From assembly GCF_947493425.1 (NCBI RefSeq), contig NZ_CANLRP010000016.1, positions 1-64,000 on the forward strand: a DNA stretch of 64,000 nucleotides, written 5' to 3'. Made by a program: the position numbers and the translations under genes. The notes under the pieces are model-generated. The model saw only the letters and a list, made by a program, of their open reading frames with translations. It had not been told where the DNA came from and made no database searches. Positions 18,434-25,708 of this stretch are shown one piece after another. Each line of letters starts with the position of its first letter. Within the stretch, counting starts at the first letter, position 1. The stretch comes from an uncultured Microscilla sp. (GTDB lineage: Bacteria > Bacteroidota > Bacteroidia > Cytophagales > Microscillaceae).

Positions 18434-20338
18434 CTACACACTGGCTATAAACTCATATAAATCGTCTTTGGCTCCCAAGGCAAGCTTTTTCTTAAGGCGA
18501 TAGCGTGCCACTTGCATACTTTTGGGCGCTACATTCAGCATTCGGGCTATTTCTTTGCCCGAAAGTTTAATGCGAAGATAAGCACAATGTTTTAATTCGT
18601 TTTGGGTAAGGTTAGAAAACTGTTGACTGAGGTCTTCGAAAAAGCGTGGGTGTACTTTTTCAAAGTGCAGCTTGAACCTATCCCAGTCATCAGTGAGTGT
18701 GATGTTGTTGTTTATCAGTGTGTTAATTTTTTTTAACGATTTTCTTTTATCTACAGGTGTAAGCTCTATAAGCTCGGTTACCATGTCATTGATATTACCC
18801 AAAATCTCATTTTTTTGGTATACAAACATTGCCGTAGTGCTTAGTTCGCGTTGGCTGTGTTCGAGCGCATTCTGAAACTTATCCGCTTTAAGTTGGTTGA
18901 TTTCTGCTTGATTTTTTAGTTCTTCCTGGATATGCCTGTGTTCTTTTTCTTTAAGTATTGCCTGCGTTTCAAGATGTTCTTTTTCCAGACGGTTTTTTTC
19001 AGTGTTTACCTCAAACGTACGTTCTTTTTGTTCAAACAAAGCCCTACGCATTCTGCTACGGTTCCAAAGTGCTACTGCTATGATCAGCAATACTCCAGCT
19101 CCGGCAAAAGCTATGTTACGTTGCAAACTCCTGATGTTGGCTTTCTGGGCTTTTAGCGCATTGTCTTTTTTCAATAGGGCAATTTCTTTTTGTTTTTTCT
19201 CAAACTCGTGTTTTGCCTCTATGTTGGCTATAGCCCTCCCTTTTTCCAGGTTTAGCAGGCTGTCTTTATGAACCAGGTATCGCTGTAGATATTCATTGGC
19301 CTTTTTGTGGGCGCCTTGTGCTGTATAAAACCGGGCAATAGTTTGCTCGGCACGGCATACTATCTCCAGGTACCCTGTTTTTTGCGCTACTTTGTATGCC
19401 TGTTGGACCGCCGCCTGTGCTTTGTCAGTTTCTCCCAGTGCTTCGTATGCTTCGGCTATGTTTTGATAAGTACGACTCACTTCTTTGGTAAACTGATTTT
19501 GTTCCTGTATTTTTTTTGCTTTTAGCCATACCTGAAGCGCTTGGCGGTATTCTTTTCGAAAAAAATGTAATACCCCAATATTGACCAATATGGTCGCTAT
19601 ACGTGCCTGAATATGGTGACTTTCGGCAACTTTAAGTGCCTTTTGGTAATAAATCAACGCTGAATCGGACTTTTGAATGCGGCGGTATACCACCCCCGTA
19701 TTGATCAAATTATTGATTTTTGCCGAGGGCGACACTTTAGGTATTTGTTGGCTCAGTTGCTCAGAGGTTTTAAAATACCTCATTGCCTTTTTATAATCTT
19801 TGGTAAAGAGGTATACTAACCCAATATTGGTATGAGACGATACCAGCCCCACAGAGTCTTTGATTTTTTCGCGCAAGCGTAAGGCTTCATGGTGCAATTC
19901 CAACGATTTTTTATATTGCCCTTTAGGGCGATAAATTGCCGCCAGGTTATTGAGGCAAGCTACGTATTGCTTGGTGTGGTTGAGTTGCTGAAACATAGAC
20001 ATTGCCTGTTTAGTACTATCTATAGCAGCGTTCAAGTCACCCTTGAGCCAATAAACTACTCCTAACTTATGCAATGCCAAGGCTTTGCCCCTTGAGTAGC
20101 CGAGCTGGTGGGCAAGGGCATAAGCTTGTTGAGCATACATGAGGGCGGTGTCGGCCGAACTATACTTAAATTCCCAGGCAAGTTGATCAAGCGTGAGCAC
20201 CCGTGTGGTGTCAGTTTGGTGGATGAGCATATTTTTCAGGCTATCTATTGCGTGGGTATTTTGGGCATTGGCAGACACGCCCCATAGCGTGAACAAACTT
20301 ACCAGGCTGGATAAGGTAAATAATAAGCGGTGTTTCAT
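18434..20338 (-). CDS. TPR-repeat membrane regulator with C-terminal LuxR-like helix-turn-helix
   Basis: 634 aa. Signal peptide (LFTLSSLVSLFTLWGVSANAQ), about seven TPR repeats (~60-370, for example SHTNIGLVYLFTKDYKKAMRYF), a membrane segment (~402-420, IAFAGAGVLLIIAVALW), a long coiled coil (~425-520) and a C-terminal helix-turn-helix (~575-630). The HTH reads LTQNELKHCAYLRIKLSGKE-IARMLNVAPKSMQVARYRLKKKL, the pattern of LuxR/GerE-like domains fused to TPRs in Bacteroidetes. Predicted role: sense an envelope signal and act directly at DNA or through a partner. Co-transcribed with the downstream 538-aa gene. Confidence 0.85.
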   Translation of the reverse strand: MKHRLLFTLSSLVSLFTLWGVSANAQNTHAIDSLKNMLIHQTDTTRVLTLDQLAWEFKYSSADTALMYAQQAYALAHQLGYSRGKALALHKLGVVYWLKGDLNAAIDSTKQAMSMFQQLNHTKQYVACLNNLAAIYRPKGQYKKSLELHHEALRLREKIKDSVGLVSSHTNIGLVYLFTKDYKKAMRYFKTSEQLSQQIPKVSPSAKINNLINTGVVYRRIQKSDSALIYYQKALKVAESHHIQARIATILVNIGVLHFFRKEYRQALQVWLKAKKIQEQNQFTKEVSRTYQNIAEAYEALGETDKAQAAVQQAYKVAQKTGYLEIVCRAEQTIARFYTAQGAHKKANEYLQRYLVHKDSLLNLEKGRAIANIEAKHEFEKKQKEIALLKKDNALKAQKANIRSLQRNIAFAGAGVLLIIAVALWNRSRMRRALFEQKERTFEVNTEKNRLEKEHLETQAILKEKEHRHIQEELKNQAEINQLKADKFQNALEHSQRELSTTAMFVYQKNEILGNINDMVTELIELTPVDKRKSLKKINTLINNNITLTDDWDRFKLHFEKVHPRFFEDLSQQFSNLTQNELKHCAYLRIKLSGKEIARMLNVAPKSMQVARYRLKKKLALGAKDDLYEFIASV

Positions 20339-20451
20339 TCGTGGTTTTTATGGTTGCTTGGTTCAATATTTAAGACGAAGCGTTACATAGGTTAAGTAAG
20401 TACTAAGACAGAAATAACTTATATTTATAGTTTTGTTTCTACCTTTGTCCT

Positions 20452-21629
20452 ATGAGTCGTAAACATCGCTACATAGAGCATCTAACAAAGGAGGAACAAG
20501 ATTCTCTACAAAAAGGGTATAAAAACGGTAAAAGTCACATTTTTCGCAGAAAATGTTATGGCATATTATTGAGCCATGAGCGAAAAAACATGACTGAATT
20601 ATCCGATTTTTTTAACGTCAGTAAAGTTAGTATTTCTACTTGGCTGAATGAGTGGGAAATGGGTGGTATAGAAGGATTGTACTTAAAGCCTGGTCGTGGG
20701 CGTCCCAAGAAACTCAATCCTGATAATGTAGAGGAGGTCAAAACAATAAAAACTCTGATAGAAAATGAGCCCAAAAACCTTCAACGTGTTGTTGGTCAAA
20801 TAAAAGAAGAACTTGGGATTGACTTGTGTAAAAAGACCTTACAACGTTTTTTAAAAGAGTTGACTATCGGTGGAAACGGTTCCGCAAAGGGTTAAAAAAG
20901 GAACCAGATCCGGCAATATACGCTCAAAAAAAGAAGAATTGCAAGCACTCGTTTTGTTGGAAGAAAAAGGTGCAATTGATTTGCTTTTTGGAGATGAAAG
21001 TAGCTTCAATTTAACGCCTTGCGTTCCTTATGGTTGGCAACCCGTTGGTGAGCAACGAGTAATAAAAAGTGCTAAAGACCATGTAGTAAACCTATTTGGA
21101 ATGCTCAGTAGAAAAGGAAAGTTGATCACTTATGCCACTAGGCAAAATATCAATAGTGATTTTATTATAGAATGCCTTGATGAGATAGCTTTAAGGATCA
21201 ACAAACCAACAGTTATTGTGCTTGACAATGCATCTTGGCACAAAGCAAACCGGGTAATCGAGAGGCAAAAAGTATGGGCAGAAAAAAATCTTTTTTTATT
21301 TTTTTTACCAACATATAGTCCCCACCTAAATCTAGTGGAGACCCTTTGGAGAAAAATAAAATATGAATGGTTAAAACCACAAGATTACTTCACTACTGAT
21401 ACGCTTAGGAATGGTGTAAAAATAAATTTCTATAGTTTAATAAAATATTTTGTTGCTGGACGCGGCAAAAAATCGGCTAATAGCATCGCTATTCGGCTAT
21501 TTTTTAACAAAGTATAGCCTCAAAAGATGAGGTTAAGAATGTAAATTTATTTTGGTACCATTCCTTAGAGAAGCTATATTTAATATTATTAGAAAATACG
21601 ATCACGAGTTTCAAATTAACTTTAGCTAA
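20452..21629 (+). pseudogene. IS630-family transposase, frameshifted and interrupted by an RB1 element
   Basis: The N-terminal frame (20452-20895) has an HTH (TELSDFFNVSKVSISTWLNEW) and KKTLQRFLKEL. The frame must then shift at about 20863 into one encoding YRWKRFRKGLKKEPDPAIYA, and again at the A7 tract near 20927 to reach EELQALVLLEEKGAIDLLFGDESSF. The DDE residues are present: GDESSF, VIVLDNASWHK and NLVETLWRKIKYEW. RB1 copy B then interrupts codons for DTL-REA; the true C-terminus (REAIFNIIRKYDHEFQINFS, stop 21627-21629) resumes after the insertion. The A-tract shift might be programmed, but the other lesions make the gene dead. Confidence 0.9.
21408..21564 (+). repeat. RB1 element, copy B, inside the transposase gene
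   Basis: 157 bp, nearly identical to copy A, flanked by TTA duplications (21405-21407 and 21565-21567). Removing the element and one TTA restores the IS630 reading frame, which proves insertion after the IS arrived. Confidence 0.95.
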
Positions 21630-21673
21630 ATAGATTTATGTATAAGTTATTTTTGTTCACTTACTTAGCAGCA

Positions 21674-21702
21674 AGTCCTTAGATACCGATAAATATCGGT
21701 GC
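21674..21702 (+). repeat. 29-bp micro-hairpin repeat, copy 2
   Basis: Unit beginning AGTCCTTAGATACCGAT and ending ATCGGTGC, loop AAAT. Confidence 0.8.
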
Positions 21703-21713
21703 AATTAGCTATA

Positions 21714-21742
21714 AGTCCTTAGATACCGATGTATATCGGTGC
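21714..21742 (+). repeat. 29-bp micro-hairpin repeat, copy 3
   Basis: Second unit 12 bp after copy 2, loop GTAT. It is absent from the otherwise matching block at 48110-48237, which suggests the hairpin itself moves or is gained and lost as a unit. Confidence 0.8.
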
Positions 21743-21800
21743 TACAAGTAAAGATAACTATCTCATAATATGATAGTTATACTTGCATATTAGGTATATT

Positions 21801-21808
21801 TAATTTTG
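21801..21808 (+). promoter_or_regulatory. Candidate -7 box TAATTTTG carried by a repeat
   Basis: TAATTTTG fits TAnnTTTG. A TTG lies at 21783-21785, 15 bp upstream (rather short spacing). It sits about 100 bp before the plus-strand lipoprotein gene, and the same box recurs in the duplicate block at 48218. Confidence 0.4.
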
Positions 21809-21905
21809 TCTTGGTACATACATACTAAGCCTGATGGTTTTGTTAAAAAGTGGACTATTGCCCATTCAAGCTTTCTTTAGTTTTTTTAGACACTAATGAC
21901 CAAAA

Positions 21906-22466
21906 ATGAACTACTTTAAAAAAACAACCTTGATTGTATGGGTAGTGTGGAGCCTTGGAGGTTTTATACAGTGTACCTCTACGCCCGAACAAACGGTGAA
22001 AAACAGCAACCCAGAGCCGCCAGCATCTGCGCGCAAGGTAGTAGCGCCCGATACCAGCCAATACAAGCTCAACCAGCTAGAGGGCAGCGAGTATATTTGG
22101 GGCAAAAAACCTTGTACTGGAGTCAACCGCTCTACTTTTAGGGCTGTGTTGGTGTTTTTGCCCCAACAGGTAGTAAGGTATGTATACACCAATGTGACAG
22201 TGGGCGATGACGGCAAAGGGTCTGAAGAACAAAAAGTATGGCAGGGTACTTACCAGCGGCAAGGAAGCGAACTTACTTTGCATTTTACCCAAATTACCCA
22301 GTGGCAAAAAGGATTTGAAGACGCCAATGCTCGACAAACCCAGCAAGAAAAAATAGATAAGAAGCTTGCCTTCAAAGCTGTAATGTGTCACCACAACCGC
22401 TCGGCACTGCAAAACCTATCGACTGCGCTTGACCCGGAAAAAGGAGGCAATTGGGTAAAGAAGTAG
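21906..22466 (+). CDS. Lipoprotein of unknown function
   Basis: 186 aa. Signal LIVWVVWSLGGFIQCTSTPE contains a lipobox-like FIQC. The mature part has a ~30-residue polar linker, then a compact domain with WGKKPCTGVNRSTFRAVLVFLPQQVVRYVYTNV and KVWQGTYQRQGSELTLHFTQI, alternating like small beta-barrel lipoproteins (for example NlpE- or META-type); this is only a resemblance. The start lies just after two repeat-derived blocks. It converges on the ADP-ribosylglycohydrolase gene, with 15 bp between stops and no obvious terminator. Confidence 0.72.
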   Translation: MNYFKKTTLIVWVVWSLGGFIQCTSTPEQTVKNSNPEPPASARKVVAPDTSQYKLNQLEGSEYIWGKKPCTGVNRSTFRAVLVFLPQQVVRYVYTNVTVGDDGKGSEEQKVWQGTYQRQGSELTLHFTQITQWQKGFEDANARQTQQEKIDKKLAFKAVMCHHNRSALQNLSTALDPEKGGNWVKK

Positions 22467-22481
22467 CTACATTAATAATGG

Positions 22482-23330
22482 TCAATTGCTCAAATATTTC
22501 TCCCTTAGTTGAGCATCCAGTGTTTCGATATATGTCTTGCCATAAGCGCCATTTTCCATATCGCCATACAGCCAATAAGGTAAGTCTTGTTTGATTTCTT
22601 TACACCTACTTGCCCCTGCCAATGCTATAGCGGCTACGGTGTCTACATCGCCCGTATAAGCAATGCAGCTTTTGAGCAAATTGCTCATGGTATCGGCTTG
22701 GGCAATGGCAGTAATGGCAGCCCGTACGCTCATCCAACCTTTAGAGCGTACTTTACCCGTCCACTTGCTGAGCCAATCGCCCTTTACGTTGGCTTTGAGG
22801 TAGCGTGCCAGGTTTTGTTTCTTGCCACCTTCCCAGGTAAAAAAGTGTACCATCAGTGCCGACGCTTTGGCAGCATTGATTCCATCTTTGGTGTGGTGGG
22901 TGATAGCAGCTTGTATTTCGGCTTTTTCGAGTACTTCTTGTTTGTCGGCAAGTAAGCCAATGACAGGTGCTCGCATGGCGGCTCCGCTCTTGTCGCTGGT
23001 AGGGTTAATCTTAGCAAGAAACTCTTCACCGCCTCCTGTGTTTTTTCTCAAAAAATGGTAAAACCCCTCGGCATAACCTTCCCTGGGGTCGCGCTTAAAA
23101 ACCTCTACAAATCTTTGGGCAATATTCAATGGAGTCCAGGCATCGCCCGATAGCATCAGCTCGGCTATGGCAAGGCTCATTTGGGTATCGTCAGTATACA
23201 TGCCAGGCAAAGTGCCCGTATGTTTGGGGTGTTGGCGGTAGCTTAAGTTGTTATGACGCACCACCTCTTGGCGGTCTACATATTCAAAACCAGCCCCGTA
23301 AGCGTCGCCTATGGCGAGTTCGATGAGCAT
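22482..23330 (-). CDS. ADP-ribosylglycohydrolase family protein
   Basis: 282 aa, cytoplasmic. The binuclear Mg signature of the ADP-ribosyl-glycohydrolase (ARH/DraG) fold is present: IGDAYGAGFEYV near the N-terminus, YTDDTQMSLAIAE (~45), and TGDVDTVAAIALAGASR (~235), supplying the Thr-Asp-Asp and Asp-x-Asp-Thr ligands. Such enzymes hydrolyse ADP-ribose from proteins or small molecules; the substrate here is unknown. No ADP-ribosyltransferase is visible next to it. The start MLIELAIGDAYGAGFE begins directly at the fold's first motif, so a few N-terminal residues may be missing, but an upstream stop limits extension. Confidence 0.88.
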   Translation of the reverse strand: MLIELAIGDAYGAGFEYVDRQEVVRHNNLSYRQHPKHTGTLPGMYTDDTQMSLAIAELMLSGDAWTPLNIAQRFVEVFKRDPREGYAEGFYHFLRKNTGGGEEFLAKINPTSDKSGAAMRAPVIGLLADKQEVLEKAEIQAAITHHTKDGINAAKASALMVHFFTWEGGKKQNLARYLKANVKGDWLSKWTGKVRSKGWMSVRAAITAIAQADTMSNLLKSCIAYTGDVDTVAAIALAGASRCKEIKQDLPYWLYGDMENGAYGKTYIETLDAQLREKYLSN

Positions 23331-23370
23331 GAGGGTATTGTATTTTGTGATTGTGTAAATGAAATAATCG

Positions 23371-23857
23371 TGTACGAAGTTTTAAAATCTTTGATATATA
23401 CAATACTCCGCAGTGATTTTAGTCAAAGTTGGTTGTTGATTACCTTCGGTGAGCTCCCGTTGGTCGGTTATCAAACGGTTATGAGTTTAAAAACTATTTA
23501 ATTATGTGTTTAGGCGTAAAACAGACATCCTTTGAAAAATAAAGCAAGTAAATGAATTTAATGTAAGCCGTTGATTTACAGATATTAACAAGGCAAACAT
23601 TTACTCGAATCAGCTATGGACTATGGACTAAATACTATGGACTATTGATACAGGTATTTACGTATAAGTCAAGGGGGTAATTGTAGGGGCTACCCCTTGC
23701 TATAATGCAATGGAAGTTCTCGATTTATCGGAATGGTTGTCCATGCGAAGAGCAAAAATGAGCGTATACGCCGTCTTTTAAAACTAAATATGATCGTATT
23801 TTTGCTCGCATTAATCTTAATACTTATTACCAGTTAATTATAAGACGACTTTGTACA
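23371..23857 (+). repeat. RB3 inverted-repeat element, copy 1, interrupted by an RB2 element
   Basis: Ends TGTACGAAGT (23371-23380) and ACTTTGTACA (at 23857) are inverted repeats. The sequence matches the uninterrupted copy at 34005-34206 on both sides of an RB2 element (23401-23647). Shared segments include GGGGCTACCC and AGAGCAAAAATGAGC. Confidence 0.8.
23401..23647 (+). repeat. RB2 inverted-repeat element, copy 1
   Basis: 247 bp, from CAATACTCCGCAGTGATTTT to ACTATGGACTATTG, with imperfect terminal repeats CAATACTCC/GGACTATTG. It is inserted within RB3 copy 1 at the site that reads CTTGATATACAGG in the intact copy. The target duplication is not clean here. Confidence 0.85.
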
Positions 23858-23873
23858 GCTCTAAAAATAAAAT

Positions 23874-25283
23874 ATGAATGCCGATAAAACAAGAACAGAG
23901 TACATTAGACGAGTAAATTTCGTTTTAGATTTTATCGAGAATAATCTTGAAGCGGATTTGTCACTTGAGTCTTTGTCAAAAAAAGCCTATTATTCCCCTT
24001 ACCACTTTCATAGAGTTTTTTCGACAATTATAGGAGAAAATCTGAACCAGTACGTCAATAGAAAACGAATAGAACGTATCGCCTCCATTCTATTGATACG
24101 TTCAGATAAATCCATCAAAGAACTTGCGTATATCTACGGGTTTAATAGCGAAAGTTCTTTTTCAAGAGCATTTAAAAAGTATTATGGAATTAGCCCAACC
24201 AGATTCAAATCAGAAGGAAAAAATACACTTCGCAAGATTGGTATAGAGCTTTTCACAACTGAGCAATACATTTGTAGCACTGATCATATTAAAAAATGGA
24301 TTGAAATGAATGCACAAATTGTTATAACAGAACTACAAGAAGTAAAACTTGCTGGTATTATGCATATCGGAGAATTTGACAAGGCCAGCAATATGTTTCA
24401 AAGGTTGATGGAATGGGGAGCTAAAAAAAGGGTATTGGCTACTTCAGATTTTAAAGCCATTACTATTTATCACGATAACCCCAACGTCACTCAAACCTCA
24501 AAATTGAGATTCAGCACGTGTATAACGATTAGTGAGGACATAAATGCAGATGGTGAGGTTAGACCAATCAACTTAAAGAAAGGCATTTATGCTGTTGGCC
24601 ATTTTGAAATTAAAGCAGAAGAAATTCCAACAGCCTGGAAAAATATGTGCGTCTGGGTCATTGAAAATGGTTATGAATTTAGGGATGGAGACTATTTTGA
24701 AGTGTATCATAATGACCACAAAACTCATCCTGATCAAAAATTCATATTAGACATTTGTATTCCACTCGAAAGAACAGGAAACCTAAAAATTGAGAAAAAA
24801 AATAAGGTAGATTTCTTGGATTACAAAGAACAAAACAAGCGAGGTGAAAAACATTTAGATTACCATCAACTGATAGGTTACATGAAAGAGTTGAGAGGGT
24901 TTTTACATAAAGAATACAGCGTTAATTTTAAATTTGGAAATCTTTATCAAGGAAGCCCTGATTTTTCCTATTTTTCATTTACAACTGAGGAGTTGAAAAA
25001 ACAAAAGCTGAAATTTGTGATTGTATTAAACCACCAGGATTTATATTTTTCGATTTGCTTATCTGGTCAAAACAAAAGCATCCGAAAAAAATACTGGGAA
25101 ATATTTAAAGGTAGTGATTGGGACAAATATCATTTGGCAGAATCAATTAATGAAAGTCTGTCAATTATTGACCACACCATTGTGAAAGAACCCGATTTTA
25201 GTAATAAAAAATGTTTAACAGAACAGATTGAAAAAGAATCGTTCAAATTCATAAACGAGATTAGAGGCATACTTGAATCATAA
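23874..25283 (+). CDS. AraC-family regulator fused to a GyrI-like domain and a third C-terminal domain
   Basis: 469 aa. Residues ~10-110 are a two-helix-turn-helix AraC DNA-binding domain (LSLESLSKKAYYSPYHFHRVFSTI, then IKELAYIYGFNSESSFSRAFKKYYGISPTRFK). Residues ~145-300 look like a GyrI/SOUL-type effector-binding domain (VKLAGIMHIGEF ... HFEIKAEEIPTAWKNM ... FILDICIPLE). The last ~150 residues (DYHQLIGYMKELRGFLHKEY, later GNLYQGSPDFSYFSF and YWEIFKGSDWDKYH) resemble, from memory, a small domain now called DUF7000. The DNA-binding domain is at the N-terminus, as in Rob/MarA-like sensors. Probably binds a small hydrophobic compound. The gene is markedly AT-rich, suggesting possible transfer. 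Confidence 0.85.
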   Translation: MNADKTRTEYIRRVNFVLDFIENNLEADLSLESLSKKAYYSPYHFHRVFSTIIGENLNQYVNRKRIERIASILLIRSDKSIKELAYIYGFNSESSFSRAFKKYYGISPTRFKSEGKNTLRKIGIELFTTEQYICSTDHIKKWIEMNAQIVITELQEVKLAGIMHIGEFDKASNMFQRLMEWGAKKRVLATSDFKAITIYHDNPNVTQTSKLRFSTCITISEDINADGEVRPINLKKGIYAVGHFEIKAEEIPTAWKNMCVWVIENGYEFRDGDYFEVYHNDHKTHPDQKFILDICIPLERTGNLKIEKKNKVDFLDYKEQNKRGEKHLDYHQLIGYMKELRGFLHKEYSVNFKFGNLYQGSPDFSYFSFTTEELKKQKLKFVIVLNHQDLYFSICLSGQNKSIRKKYWEIFKGSDWDKYHLAESINESLSIIDHTIVKEPDFSNKKCLTEQIEKESFKFINEIRGILES

Positions 25284-25708
25284 AAAACGATCGTTGTATT
25301 TGCCAAATGCCCTTTTTAATGAAAAACAAAAAAACGGTACTTCAACCCAAACGGATGTACCGTTTCTTCCGGTATAAGTTGCGAAGAAATTGAGACGTAT
25401 TTTCTTCTAGTAAAGCATCTGCAACACCTGGCTGTTATATTAAAGTGCACAAAGTAGTAGTTGTTACCCAGTACATCTTCCCTGAACTCGATCCAAGGTT
25501 TTTCTCCGCGCTCCTGGTAAAGCAAGCTCAGGCTTATCACTCTGGCTTAAGTTGAAAAAGCCTTAAGCCTATATACCTTCTATGTAAATTTGCTGCGCAA
25601 GACCAGTTACAAACTGTTTATTATTTTTGGATTTAAGTTACTGCTGCACTTAAGCCAGCAGTAGCCTCGCTTTGCGAACCATAAAACCATATAGCAATAG
25701 AACTGCTA
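25284..25708. other. Convergent spacer between the AraC-type gene and uvrA
   Basis: Contains the hairpin terminator at 25328-25365, a perfect GGCTTAAG/CTTAAGCC hairpin at about 25543-25568 and a TACTGCTG/CAGCAGTA hairpin at 25639-25663, neither with a T tract. A 74-codon minus-strand ORF spans 25316-25540 but runs through the terminator, so it is not supported as a gene. Confidence 0.45.
25328..25365. terminator. Hairpin terminator downstream of the AraC-type gene
   Basis: AAACGGTAC (25332-25340) pairs with GTACCGTTT (25357-25365). A-rich sequence to the left means a T tract on the minus strand; the plus side has only a short T run. It may be bidirectional. Confidence 0.6.

Larger units (their letters stand above)
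20393..21667 (+). mobile_element. IS630-type insertion sequence, inactivated
   Basis: About 1118 bp of IS once the 157-bp inserted RB1 element is removed, a usual IS630 size. The ends TAAGTAAGT (20393-20401) and ACTTACTTA (21659-21667) are inverted repeats, with a second matching block (AATAACTTATA) just inside each end at slightly different spacing. IS630 elements insert at TA, consistent with the ends. It carries one transposase gene with several lesions. The right end abuts the micro-hairpin block at 21667. Confidence 0.85.
21667..21820 (+). repeat. Duplicated block with micro-hairpins and a promoter-like box, copy A
   Basis: About 154 bp, closely matched by 48110-48237. Shared features are AGCAGCAAGTCCTTAG at the left, an inverted repeat AACTATC/GATAGTT in the middle and TTTAATTTTGTCTTG at the right. 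Copy A has a second micro-hairpin that copy B lacks. Confidence 0.75.

Noticed and set aside
21408-21517. Transposase C-terminus ending RNGVKINFYSLIKYF and onward
   Set aside because: These codons belong to the inserted RB1 element; the genuine C-terminus follows at 21565-21629.
25316-25540. 74-codon minus-strand ORF between the AraC-type gene and uvrA
   Set aside because: Its 3' end is encoded by a terminator hairpin, it lacks a promoter and no fold is recognisable. It could be a relic but is not supported.
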